Origin: Bartonella sp. DB5-6
GTDB lineage: Bacteria > Pseudomonadota > Alphaproteobacteria > Rhizobiales > Rhizobiaceae
DNA length: 35,035 nt
Reading direction: 5' to 3'
Assembly (NCBI RefSeq): GCF_000278115.1
Contig: NZ_JH725125.1
Coordinates: 1-35,035 of the forward strand
Part shown: piece by piece, positions 9,432 through 16,326 of the stretch
How the letters are laid out: each line of letters begins with the position of its first letter
How positions within the stretch are numbered: the stretch's first letter is position 1
Position numbers and translations under genes: made by a program
The notes under the pieces: generated by a model
What the model was told of the DNA's origin: nothing
What the model saw: the letters and a program-made list of their open reading frames with translations, nothing else
Database searches by the model: none

Positions 9432-9470
9432 GTTCGATAACCAACAATAAATCGAACAAAAAAGTTTGAT
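9432..9470. promoter_or_regulatory. Operator-like repeats upstream of hicA
   Basis: GTTCGAT (9432-9438) and its complement ATCGAAC (9451-9457) are spaced by 12 nt, and a third related half-site GTTTGAT follows at 9464-9470. They lie 44-82 bp before the hicA start. The spacing is what a dimeric or tetrameric HicB with a helix-turn-helix domain could bind for autorepression. The role is inferred from position only. Confidence 0.4.
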
Positions 9471-9689
9471 ACAGACTCTTAATGAAAGGATATTTATTGA
9501 AAAGTTAAAAGCAGAAATAAGAAAGCCGTGCCATTTGTGTGACATGGTTTTTTGATGAATAATTTGTCAAATAATATTATAATGTAATACATTAAAAAAC
9601 TGTTATTAATTTACTGAAATAATTAAAAAATATGCAAATTATGCTAAGATTTTGCATGTATAAATCGCTAATCTAATGGGGCTACAAAT

Positions 9690-10144
9690 ATGCTAAATAA
9701 AGTGACGTTAATCGGGCGCCTTGGTGCTAATCCCGAAAGCAAAACAATGACTTCTGGTGCCGAGATAGTCAATTTTAGTATAGCAACGTCTGAAAGCTAT
9801 ACAGATAAAAAAACAATCAAAAAGTAGAGAAAACAGAATGGCATTCCGTTGTGATTTTTAATCCACATTTGGCAAAAATTGCACTTCAATATCTAAACAA
9901 AGGTTCAAAAGTTTACATAGAAGGAAAATTACAGACACGTAAATGGCAAGATAAAAATGGGCATGACCGTTACTCAACAGAGATTGTCTTACCACAATTT
10001 AAAGGCGAGTTGTATTTGCTTGATGCCAAAAAAGAGCAATCGGCATCCCCTACCCCTTCACCTATTACTTCTCAAAATTATGCTATCGCTTCAGGGGCTG
10101 CTGATCATAGTGCACCCATTAATAATGATAGCATACCATTCTGA
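9690..10144 (+). pseudogene. ssb: Single-stranded DNA-binding protein, frameshifted phage-type copy
   Basis: ATG 9690 opens an SSB OB-fold ([31 protein letters not shown]) that hits TAG at 9825-9827. The correct frame resumes as [21 protein letters not shown] and runs through [24 protein letters not shown] to the acidic tip DSIPF, the peptide by which SSB recruits partner proteins. The shift falls in the A7 run 9807-9813; one more A would restore the frame. The total length of about 150 codons is normal for SSB. Phage SSB copies coat single strands during replication. A shortened product could start at the GTG at 9851 but would lack half of the OB fold. Confidence 0.85.
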
Positions 10145-10155
10145 TTGAAAAAAAT

Positions 10156-10697
10156 ATGACAAAAAGAAAAAAACGTGCAAAACGTGGTCGTCCTCGGATT
10201 AAAGGATGTATCAGAGAACCAAATGGACGCATCTCAAGAGCAAAAACACCGCATGAACCCATGGTAAATTGGCAATTGAAATGCGTGCCAAACGCTTTGG
10301 TTTGACCATAGAAGAGGCTAAAAATCCGCTTTCCGGTACCTATATCGGGTGGCTTTATTTGCAAGGCGAACTTAATCAAGACCAATATGATGCGGCACAA
10401 AAATACCTTGAAGTGAAAAATAATTACCTATGTGCAAAAGCCTTGCCTAGCGCTATTTATGATGAAATGCCTACAACTTCTGATAACAGAGCAAGAGAGA
10501 AATGGGTACAGATAGCAACAGAACATCTTGTAGCTGTAAAAGGTGTTGTTTAAGAAGCGCAGTGTTTACACCGTCAATATAACCTTCATGCCGCATTACA
10601 GTATCTTGTTATAGAAGATCAATCACTACCACATCTTGTGCTTTCATTGCGTATTGTTCTTAATGCGCTTCATAAGCATTTTACGCAAAACCGGTAG
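10156..10697 (+). pseudogene. Phage-associated basic protein of unknown function, broken
   Basis: A frame from ATG 10156 gives a very basic N-terminus (TKRKKRAKRGRPRIKG) ending in PHEPM. After a frame change near 10262-10270 it continues as AIEMRAKRFGLTIEEAKNPLSGTYIGWLYLQG and then LNQDQYDAAQKYLEV to TAA 10551-10553. The same frame stays open beyond that stop (EAQCLHRQYNLHAALQYLV) to TAG 10695-10697, so the TAA is probably a CAA-to-TAA change. The family is not recognised; the segment with DQYDAAQ-YLEV recurs in alphaproteobacterial prophages near ssb. Position after ssb suggests a replication-region gene. Confidence 0.6.
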
Positions 10698-10700
10698 TTT

Positions 10701-11123
10701 TCAAGCGGCATCTTGGATATTAATGGCAACCTCTTTTCCAAGAGCAATGAGAGTAGACTCTAAGGCATCTAATTTGCTTGAGTGGTTTAAATCCAACAAT
10801 CGGTCAATTTGTATTGGATGAAGTTTTAAAAGACGTACGAGATCAGCTTTGCGTAAGTTTTTTTCAATCATAGCGTTATGTATTGCAATTTTTAAAGTCA
10901 CCAATGAAGATACTTCAACAAAAGGATAGGAAATATCACGATGTCCAAAGGGAATAGGTTCACGATCTTGAAAACGCCCTATAATAACTGTTAAAAGTGC
11001 GTTTTTAGCGTGTTCCAAAGCTTCTTTTTCGTCGTTACCGTAGGTAATAAATTCCTGAAAGTCTTTGGAGACAACAAGAAGAGTATCATTGTCATCTTTG
11101 ATAAATTTGATTGCATATTTCAT
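10701..11123 (-). CDS. hicB: HicB-like antitoxin, second module
   Basis: This 140-aa protein resembles the HicB at 8700 in overall plan: YAIKFIKDDNDTLLVVSKDFQEFITYG, a KEALEHAKNAL helix, then a helix-turn-helix-like tail (LRKADLVRLLKLHPIQIDRLL) and the same ending INIQDAA against ITIKDAA. ATG 11123 has GGAGGTG 4 nt upstream. It starts about 20 nt after the end of a hicA gene. The two HicB proteins share plan and ending but differ widely, so the modules are probably distinct specificities and not a recent duplication. Confidence 0.82.
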   Translation of the reverse strand: MKYAIKFIKDDNDTLLVVSKDFQEFITYGNDEKEALEHAKNALLTVIIGRFQDREPIPFGHRDISYPFVEVSSLVTLKIAIHNAMIEKNLRKADLVRLLKLHPIQIDRLLDLNHSSKLDALESTLIALGKEVAINIQDAA

Positions 11124-11143
11124 TTACACCTCCATATTCAGGC

Positions 11144-11326
11144 TTATTTTAGGTCAAGATCTTTAAGAATCTTCTGGACTAATCCTGTTCCTAATTCTTT
11201 TCGCGTACCATGCATAGGTAAAACAGATTTTTTAGAACCACGCTTTACAAGCAAATGACCATCTTTCCCTGAGGTGAAAGTACAACCATGCTTTATAAGA
11301 TATCTTTTCAATTCTTGGCTATTCAT
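11144..11326 (-). CDS. hicA: HicA-type mRNA interferase toxin, second module
   Basis: The protein starts MNSQELKRYLIKHGC as family members do, has the active-site segment GKDGHLLVKRG (His24), then VLPMHGTRKELGTGLVQKILKDL, the typical HicA C-terminal half in which HG-KEL-G is conserved. I chose ATG 11326 because it gives the family N-terminus; an in-frame ATG at 11341 adds MFIII, and neither has a clear ribosome site. All family residues are present, so an active toxin is likely. It pairs with hicB directly downstream. Confidence 0.82.
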   Translation of the reverse strand: MNSQELKRYLIKHGCTFTSGKDGHLLVKRGSKKSVLPMHGTRKELGTGLVQKILKDLDLK

Positions 11327-11445
11327 TATAATAATAAACATCTAAAATGTTTCAATACAACATAAGTGTTGTGCTAAAGGACATCTTTTAAAATGCCATA
11401 TTTAGGTAAAAAAATAAAAAAAACACAAGATCATGATTTTTTCTG

Positions 11446-11474
11446 TTGACAGTATGTGAAAAGTCGTATTTAAT
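11446..11474 (+). promoter_or_regulatory. Candidate promoter of the tail-type genes, with operator-like motif
   Basis: TTGACA (11446-11451) and TTTAAT (11469-11474) are spaced by 17 nt, pointing to the gene at 11673. The spacer contains ACAGTATGTGAAA (11449-11461), found again exactly at 12777-12789 upstream of the second leader. Sharing of a 13-mer by two promoter regions of one island suggests a common repressor. Confidence 0.45.
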
Positions 11475-11672
11475 GACAATACGGCGCTAGTCTTATTGTG
11501 TCTAAATTTCAAAACATCCCCTAAAAATTCAGTAAAATGTGAACTTGAAACGTGGCTAGAAAGCCCTGTTTTCTTGCTAATTCTGGCTAATCTATTTTTC
11601 AAATAGCAAAAATCATTAATTGACAGGTGATGTCATTAATTATGCCTCAATTATGCCTCAAAAGGAGTGACT

Positions 11673-11993
11673 ATGAAAGCTGTCATCACTAAGCCAATGT
11701 GTGTGGTTGGCGACAATAAAAGAACTATTCGTTTTGAACCATCGACAGCAAATATTCCATTTGTTGAAGTTTCCAATCAAGTCTACGCACGTCTCAAACG
11801 CGCCAATGCGGCAAAACTTTTTGTTGACGTTAAAACAACAACAAAACCTGAAAAGGCAGTTGAACAGATTAAGCAGATAGAAAAAGAAGCCGTACAAACA
11901 TCATCTGAACCAGCAGCCGAGGAAATTCCACTCGAAAAACCAAAAGAATCTAAAGTTTCTAAGTCATCAACACCTACCCCAAAAAAGGCTTAG
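11673..11993 (+). CDS. Phage structural-region protein of unknown function (106 aa)
   Basis: ATG 11673 is preceded by AAAGGAG at a 6-nt spacing; an in-frame GTG 6 nt earlier is less likely. The N-terminal 55 residues (VVGDNKRTIRFEPSTANIPFVEVSNQVYARLKRANAAKLFVDV) look like a small folded domain of the kind found in phage head-tail joining regions. The rest is a Lys/Glu/Pro/Ser-rich tail that is probably unstructured. It stops 3 nt before the next gene, so they are co-translated. Two tandem copies of an 11-mer, AATTATGCCTC (11638-11659), precede the ribosome site. No function can be assigned from the sequence. Confidence 0.7.
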   Translation: MKAVITKPMCVVGDNKRTIRFEPSTANIPFVEVSNQVYARLKRANAAKLFVDVKTTTKPEKAVEQIKQIEKEAVQTSSEPAAEEIPLEKPKESKVSKSSTPTPKKA

Positions 11994-11996
11994 AAG

Positions 11997-12578
11997 TTGA
12001 AGTTAATCATCCACCAAAAATGGTATCTTCAACAGGTGAAGGATACCTTCACCAGTCTTCAAGCACCACGCCTTAATTGGGCTTTGCGTAATGCTGTAAA
12101 CACCGCAGCAAAACAAGTAGAACGCTTTGCAGAAAAACAAATTGCCGATGTTACATCTGCCAAACCAAAGCGTGTCAAAAAAGGCGTTTATATTAAAGGA
12201 AAAGCTACAGCAAAGTTTCTTGAGACAGATATCATTGGTTCTGGAACACCGATACCTCTTAAATTTTTTCAAGCACAAGAAACAAAACAGGGTGTAACCT
12301 ACAAAATGTTGGGGAAAAAAGAAATCTTACCCCATGCTTTTATTTGCGGGGGAAAATTTCCTAAGCGTGTTACATTAAAGATGGGAAACAATGTGTTTCA
12401 AAGAGCGGATGGAGATCAATTCCCTATTGCAAAACAAGAGGGACCATCAATTGCTGGAGTGATGTCCAAACCAGAAATTGCAAGTGCTATTGTAAAAGAA
12501 GCCAATGAAAGATTAATTGCCAACATACAGTACCAACTTGCTCGTCATGAATACGCTGCTAACAAGAAAGCTAAATAA
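11997..12578 (+). CDS. Phage minor tail protein Z-like
   Basis: This 193-aa protein has an N-terminal helical half (LNWALRNAVNTAAKQVERFAEKQI) and the segment FKRVTLKMGNNVFQRADGDQFPIAKQEGPSIAGVM in its C-terminal half. A modified-residue-poor FRR-G-LPI-K-GPSIP pattern like this marks the lambda gpZ family of tail completion proteins. The start is TTG 11997, three bases after the stop of the upstream gene, because no ATG occurs in frame for about 95 codons; AAAAGG lies 13 nt upstream. No other tail genes are nearby, so the cassette is a leftover of a deleted morphogenesis region. Confidence 0.65.
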   Translation: MKLIIHQKWYLQQVKDTFTSLQAPRLNWALRNAVNTAAKQVERFAEKQIADVTSAKPKRVKKGVYIKGKATAKFLETDIIGSGTPIPLKFFQAQETKQGVTYKMLGKKEILPHAFICGGKFPKRVTLKMGNNVFQRADGDQFPIAKQEGPSIAGVMSKPEIASAIVKEANERLIANIQYQLARHEYAANKKAK

Positions 12579-12724
12579 TGTTTTTAAACTATGCCTACGT
12601 GCTATACACCGCGGTTTTAATTTTAAAAGCAGATTATCACTTGTGCTTTGGTGTTTTTCAGAAAAAATTCAATAAAATCAATGCAAAAGGTACTTCCCAG
12701 CAGGTTGGGTCTGTTGCGGGGCAG

Positions 12725-12746
12725 GCTAGCGCAAACTATCGCTAGC
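12725..12746 (+). terminator. Hairpin after the tail-type genes
   Basis: GCTAGCG (12725-12731) pairs with CGCTAGC (12740-12746) over an 8-nt loop, followed by GACAGAATTTTC. It sits about 150 nt after the tail gene stop and before the next promoter region. The T-tract is weak, so termination is probable but not certain. Confidence 0.45.
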
Positions 12747-12764
12747 GACAGAATTTTCAAATTG

Positions 12765-12781
12765 ACTGTACACTGTACAGT
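12765..12781. promoter_or_regulatory. Operator-like inverted repeat ACTGTACACTGTACAGT
   Basis: Two perfect 7-bp arms, ACTGTAC and GTACAGT, flank a 3-bp centre. The repeat merges at its right end into the 13-mer ACAGTATGTGAAA shared with the promoter at 11446. It lies about 40-55 bp before the promoter of leader copy 2. A phage repressor or its antirepressor-controlled partner is the natural candidate ligand. Confidence 0.5.
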
Positions 12782-12820
12782 ATGTGAAACGTTTTCTTAG
12801 CAAAAAGTAATTTTTGTTAC

Positions 12821-12848
12821 TTGACAATTCTATAGTAATGGGTATTTT
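12821..12848 (+). promoter_or_regulatory. Promoter of leader RNA copy 2
   Basis: TTGACA (12821-12826) and TATTTT (12843-12848) with 16-nt spacing place the start near 12855, just before the first helix of the leader. The position relative to the RNA is the same as in copy 1. Confidence 0.55.
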
Positions 12849-12854
12849 CGAATC

Positions 12855-13053
12855 AGGTGCCTAAGAAACACCTTAAATCGATAGCGGATAGATTGCCGAC
12901 ACCATCTCTTCTCCGCACATTAAAGACTTTGACTCATTATATGCTACATGCATATAATAGGTTTGTCGGGTGTAGTTACGCTATACAATACTCTTTATGG
13001 GGAAAGCGTAACGACGGACTATCGACCGTGTTTCTTAGCACCCGGCATTCTTC
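12855..13053 (+). ncRNA. Structured leader RNA, Brt-like, copy 2
   Basis: About 199 nt. Helices: CTAAGAAACAC (12861-12871) with GTGTTTCTTAG (13028-13038), continued by GTGCC with GGCAT through a G-U pair; CGATAG (12879-12884) with CTATCG (13019-13024); ATTATATGC/GCATATAAT hairpin (12936-12958); TTGTCG (12963-12968) with CGACGG (13012-13017), enclosing TTACGC/GCGTAA (12976-12981, 13006-13011). The outer and inner stems differ from copy 1 at both partners so that pairing is kept. CTATCG can alternatively pair with CGATAG at 13080-13085, which overlaps the ribosome site AGGAG (13084-13088) of the antirepressor. This is the geometry of a cis-acting translational or attenuation switch. Identity with the Brt family is from memory and should be tested. 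Confidence 0.75.
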
Positions 13054-13093
13054 TGGAATGTCAATAAGAAACCTCTAATCGATAGGAGTTCAC

Positions 13094-13702
13094 ATGAACA
13101 CTCTTATTCCGATATCGGAACAAACTGTTGGACAGGAAACTGTTCAAACAGTAAATGCACGTGAATTGCATAGTTTTTTAGAAGTAGGTAAAAAATTTGC
13201 GGACTGGATTACCGAACGTATCAACAAATATAATTTGGTAGAAAATCAAGACTTTGTTTGCTTCCCTATTTTGGGAAGCAAAGGCAGGGGTGGTCACAAT
13301 CGTAAAGATTATCACCTCACCTTAAGTGTAGCAAAAGAGCTTTCTATGCTTGAGAACAATAAGAAAGGTAGAGAAGCACGTCAATACTTTATCAAATGTG
13401 AACAGCTTTTGAAACAAGTAGCAACCCCACAAGTTGACTACTCCAAACCCGAGGAATTGCTTGGTGTTTTGAATCATCTACAAAATCAAATCGAGCAGAA
13501 GGATCATGTAATTGCCGAGTTAACACCCAAAGCACAAGCACTTGAAGGCTTAAAGCGCTCTGATGGGTTGTTTGGTCTTATGGATTGTCCTGCTATCACC
13601 ATTCAAAGACCGGATGGAACAGATGAGGTGCTGCCTTCAACAAAAATTACACCAAAAGGATTGGCATGTTTGAGAGAACAAATCTTTGGAGGTGTGCAAT
13701 GA
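13094..13702 (+). CDS. Phage antirepressor, AntA/AntB family
   Basis: This 202-aa protein has an AntA/AntB domain at about 15-115 (QTVNARELHSFLEVGKKFADWI, then HLTLSVAKELSMLENN-KGREARQYF). A short coiled-coil-like stretch follows (LGVLNHLQNQIEQKDHVIAEL) and a C-terminal part with QALEGLKRSDGLFGL and LPSTKITPKGLACLREQIF, which resembles a small KilA-C-type DNA-binding tail. Family knowledge: such proteins inactivate the phage repressor. AGGAG lies 5 nt before ATG 13094. Translation is probably governed by the leader 12855-13053, whose 3' arm can pair next to the ribosome site. The stop overlaps the next start as ATGA. Confidence 0.85.
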   Translation: MNTLIPISEQTVGQETVQTVNARELHSFLEVGKKFADWITERINKYNLVENQDFVCFPILGSKGRGGHNRKDYHLTLSVAKELSMLENNKKGREARQYFIKCEQLLKQVATPQVDYSKPEELLGVLNHLQNQIEQKDHVIAELTPKAQALEGLKRSDGLFGLMDCPAITIQRPDGTDEVLPSTKITPKGLACLREQIFGGVQ

Positions 13703-13905
13703 ATAGCAGTATCGATTTTTTATATGATTTGTGGATGACTTTGTTTCAGTTTGTCAATTGTGAAGACATTGAAGACAGTGTAAAAGTGATGTCGCGTTAT
13801 ACAAAATGGATTGTACTCATTATACTCTTATTAGCGCTTGATTTTTCACGTCTTATAGATGCTGTAGGAAATATTTTTACACAAAAACCAAATATCCGAC
13901 TCTAA
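13699..13905 (+). CDS. Small single-span membrane protein coupled to the antirepressor
   Basis: ATG 13699 overlaps the antirepressor stop (ATGA) and has GGAGGTG upstream, so translation is coupled. The 68-aa product has an amphipathic start (SIDFLYDLWMTLFQFV), an acidic middle and one strong membrane segment, IVLIILLLALDF. No family is recognised; holin-like or superinfection-exclusion roles are possible but unsupported. The C-terminus may be altered: a +1 frame stays open past the stop to 14020 (own entry). A 3' end of similar coding sequence, DA-DNIFTH, recurs at 16162. Confidence 0.6.
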   Translation: MNSSIDFLYDLWMTLFQFVNCEDIEDSVKVMSRYTKWIVLIILLLALDFSRLIDAVGNIFTQKPNIRL

Positions 13906-14020
13906 ACATACTCTGAGACACGCGAAATTCTTTAGCAAATGGTTTCTTAATTTTGCACGCCTCATGGCTACAAGAGAGAATGTTTTTGCACATTTAAAAT
14001 GGTGGTTCTCAAAGAATTAA
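13906..14020 (+). pseudogene. Possible frameshifted 3' extension of the membrane-protein gene
   Basis: In the +1 frame the sequence after the stop reads HTLRHAKFFSKWFLNFARLM and then ATRENVFAHLKWWFSKN to TAA 14018-14020, an aromatic, basic, protein-like stretch. A one-base change in the A-run near 13880 would join it to the upstream gene. The last 45 nt (13976-14020) match 16171-16215 without gaps. Confidence 0.35.
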
Positions 14021-14021
14021 A

Positions 14022-14047
14022 AATTTGTTCTATAATAATAACAAATT
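14022..14047 (+). promoter_or_regulatory. Inverted repeat around a TATAAT box before the GHKL gene
   Basis: AATTTGTT (14022-14029) and AACAAATT (14040-14047) are perfect arms around a 10-nt centre that contains TATAAT (14031-14036). No good -35 box is seen at 17 nt. The site would let a dimeric repressor cover a -10 box some 80 nt before the GHKL start. Confidence 0.35.
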
Positions 14048-14112
14048 GCTAATATACGTGCGTTTAATAGGTATATTTCGTAATATTATCGGCTAAAAAG
14101 GTGGGAATAATT

Positions 14113-16154
14113 ATGGAAAACGTCGCAGTTCAAAAACAAGAAAAGAATAAAACTGAAAAGTTTTCTATGAAAGAGAATCTTGTTGGAAGAGTTTGTCGTT
14201 TTCCTAAACCGTCCACTGAAATGGAAGCTTTGCAGCCTGTTTTTGAAGCGGTAAGCAACGCTATTCACGCGCTTGAAGATTCTAAGCAAGAAGATTACAA
14301 AAGCGCGGGTAACATAGATATAGAAATCAAAGATATAGATAAAAATGAAACACTTGAAATTATAGTTAAAGACAATGGTGTAGGATTGGATGATGAGCAC
14401 TTTCAAGCTTTTCGCACTGTAGATACTAATTTTAAATTAGAAAAAGGAGGAAAAGGAGTTGGGCGGCTGCTATGGTTGGATGCCTTTAAGAAAATACGAG
14501 TTAAAAGTATATTCCTTGAAGAAGATCAGCTTTACCAGAGAAGCTTTACATTTTGTTTGGAAGAGGAAAATCAGATTCTTGATCATTCAAAAATACCTCT
14601 TATTAATCAAGAAGTAACCGGAACAGAAATTATTTTTACCGGTTTAAGAGATGTAGCGTACCAAAAATATTTTCCACGCAAAACTGAAGCAATTATCGAT
14701 CATATTGGAGCACATTTTTTTTAGATTTAATTTTAGAACAACTTCCTAAAATAACTTTTTGTGATGATCAGATATCTGTTGATTTAGCGCAGAAAGTTAA
14801 AAAATATTTAGTAGACAATAGGGGAGACATCACACTTGAAACCGCAGAGTTTGGTTTATTAAAAATTCGTAATTTTATTTGTATGGCGGATGCTAACTGT
14901 AACTTTAAAGGAAAAAACCACTATCTGCATCTTTTCGCACATGATCGAACTGTTATGACTGAAAGCGTAGATAACCTTATTGGTTTTGGAAAATTTGGAA
15001 ATCAAGGACTGGTGTATCATGGTTGCATAAGTGGTCAGTATTTAGATGATAGGGTTAATCAAGAAAGAACGCATTTTTCTTTTAAAGATAGCATATTGAA
15101 AAATATTTTACGTACCGTCGCTAACAACATTACAGAAAGCGTTCTTGCTCCAAAAAATGAGGAATATGAAAGAGCACGTTTAGACGAATTAAAAAAGTTT
15201 TGTAAAACCCATCCTTCCTATCACTTTGACAGTTATGAAAGCTTATTAAAAAAACTTCCTAAATCTGCAAAGGATACAGAAGACTTTGTTAAGACACTGG
15301 CTATTCATAAGCTTAGGAATGAAAAGAAGAAAAATAAGAGAATTGAAGAAATATACCGTGAAATTACTGAGGGAAATGCCAATACAAATAGTTTTTCCCA
15401 AAAAGTTTCTGAACTTGCAAAAGAAGTTAAAGATGAAGAAACAAGACAGTTAGCAGAGTATGTTATACGTCGTAAAGTTATACTTGATATTTTAGGAGAA
15501 TTAATAATAGAATTTAAGAAAAATGTTGATGGTAAAGAAGTACCGCATCTAGAGAAAACATTGCATAAGCTTATTTGTCCAATGCGTGTTCGGGGAGATG
15601 ATCCTGAATTTCAGGAAAATTTAACGCATGATTTATGGATTATTGATGAACGATTAACATTTACAAAATACTTCGCTTCGGACGTGCCTATCAAAAAAAT
15701 CGTGAAGAATAGTACAGAAGAAGATCGTGCTGATTTATTATGTTATGATCAATTATATGCCCTAGGACTTGAAGGTCGTCTTGATACAGATTTGGACAGG
15801 CTAATGTTAGTGGAGTTTAAAAGACTAGGTCAGAAAAAATATAAAGCGGGTTACTCCCCCATGAATCAAATAAACAAATACCTCAATAAACTTAAAGGAC
15901 AGCGTATAAAAACATTTGATAATAAGAAAATAAAGATTTCAGAGCAGTGTGTTTTTTATTGTTATATTATTGCTGATATAGAAGGTGAACTTAAAACGCA
16001 AACGTCTACATGGCAAAAAACAGCTAATGGGCGAGGGAGAACTAATCCTCTACAAGGTGATTTCCGAGGCTCCGTTGAAATAATAGAGTGGTGTGATTTA
16101 TTGGAGGATGCAAAATTAAGGAATGAAGCATTTATTTCTACATTAAAGGTTTAA
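14113..16154 (+). pseudogene. GHKL ATPase fused to a PD-(D/E)XK-type nuclease, one frameshift
   Basis: Restoring one base gives a protein of about 680 aa. The N-terminal GHKL ATPase shows the N box EAVSNA (Glu45, Asn49), the G1 box DNGVGL (87-92) and the G2 box GGKGVGR (112-118). The middle is helical and charged. The C-terminal quarter has WIIDERL, then DLLCYDQLYALG, DTDLDRLMLVEFKR and a following NQINKYL, fitting a restriction-endonuclease fold with the E-x-K pair Glu-Phe-Lys. Family knowledge: GHKL ATPases of the MutL/MORC-related group are coupled to such nucleases in bacterial restriction-type systems. The frame breaks in the T8 run 14715-14722; the correct frame resumes as DLILEQLPKITFCDDQ. 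ATG 14113 has AAGGTGGG upstream. If the break is real the gene is dead unless slippage at T8 rescues it. Role as an anti-phage effector is inferred. Confidence 0.75.
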
Positions 16155-16161
16155 TTTTTTT

Positions 16162-16215
16162 GATGCGATAGACAATATCTTCACCCATTTAAAATAGTGG
16201 CTAACCAAAAACTGA
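16162..16215 (+). pseudogene. Fragment of the small membrane-protein 3' end
   Basis: Eight bases after the GHKL stop, the sequence encodes DAIDNIFTHLK, TAG, WLTKN, TGA. It resembles DAVGNIFTQ at the end of the gene at 13699 and, over 45 nt without gaps, the segment 13976-14020 (31 of 45 identical by hand count). It suggests that the GHKL gene sits inside a duplicated or interrupted copy of that gene. Confidence 0.5.
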
Positions 16216-16224
16216 AAGCTTTAT

Positions 16225-16248
16225 CCCCTCCCCGCTTTAAAAGCGGGG
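16225..16248. repeat. Hairpin repeat CCCCTCCCCGC / GCGGGG
   Basis: CCCCGCTT pairs with AAGCGGGG (16230-16248) directly after a CCCCT. Its core matches the hairpin at 8672-8696 (CCCCTCCCCG-TTTAAAA). Both lie downstream of phage genes. It may stop transcription of the GHKL gene, but no T-run follows. Confidence 0.5.
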
Positions 16249-16264
16249 AAAGAGAGATTATATC

Positions 16265-16313
16265 GTCATCTATCCGCTAATCGCTTAAGTATTTCTTAGA
16301 TACCTGACTCGAC
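16265..16313 (-). ncRNA. Truncated third copy of the leader RNA 5' end
   Basis: The reverse strand reads TCGAGTCAGGTATCTAAG, AAATACTTAAGCG, ATTAGCGGATAGATGA. This follows the 5' end of leader copy 2 (TCGAATCAGGTGCCTAAGAAACACC...GCGGATAGATT) for about 48 nt. The rest of the RNA, the 3' arms and the antirepressor are absent. The break comes just before the hairpin at 16225. It is probably a remnant of an inverted or recombined unit and cannot fold like the full leaders. Confidence 0.6.
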
Positions 16314-16326
16314 AATAGACATATTA

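Noticed and set aside
11402-11602. A 66-codon minus-strand frame
   Set aside because: It covers a region with a good plus-strand promoter and has neither ribosome site nor recognisable sequence.
11658-12278. Minus-strand Phe/Cys-rich frames of 79-91 codons
   Set aside because: They are shadows of the two phage genes on the plus strand, which have ribosome sites and coherent spacing.
12857-13078. A 73-codon plus-strand frame inside leader copy 2
   Set aside because: It overlaps covarying RNA helices, is not open in copy 1 and has no ribosome site.
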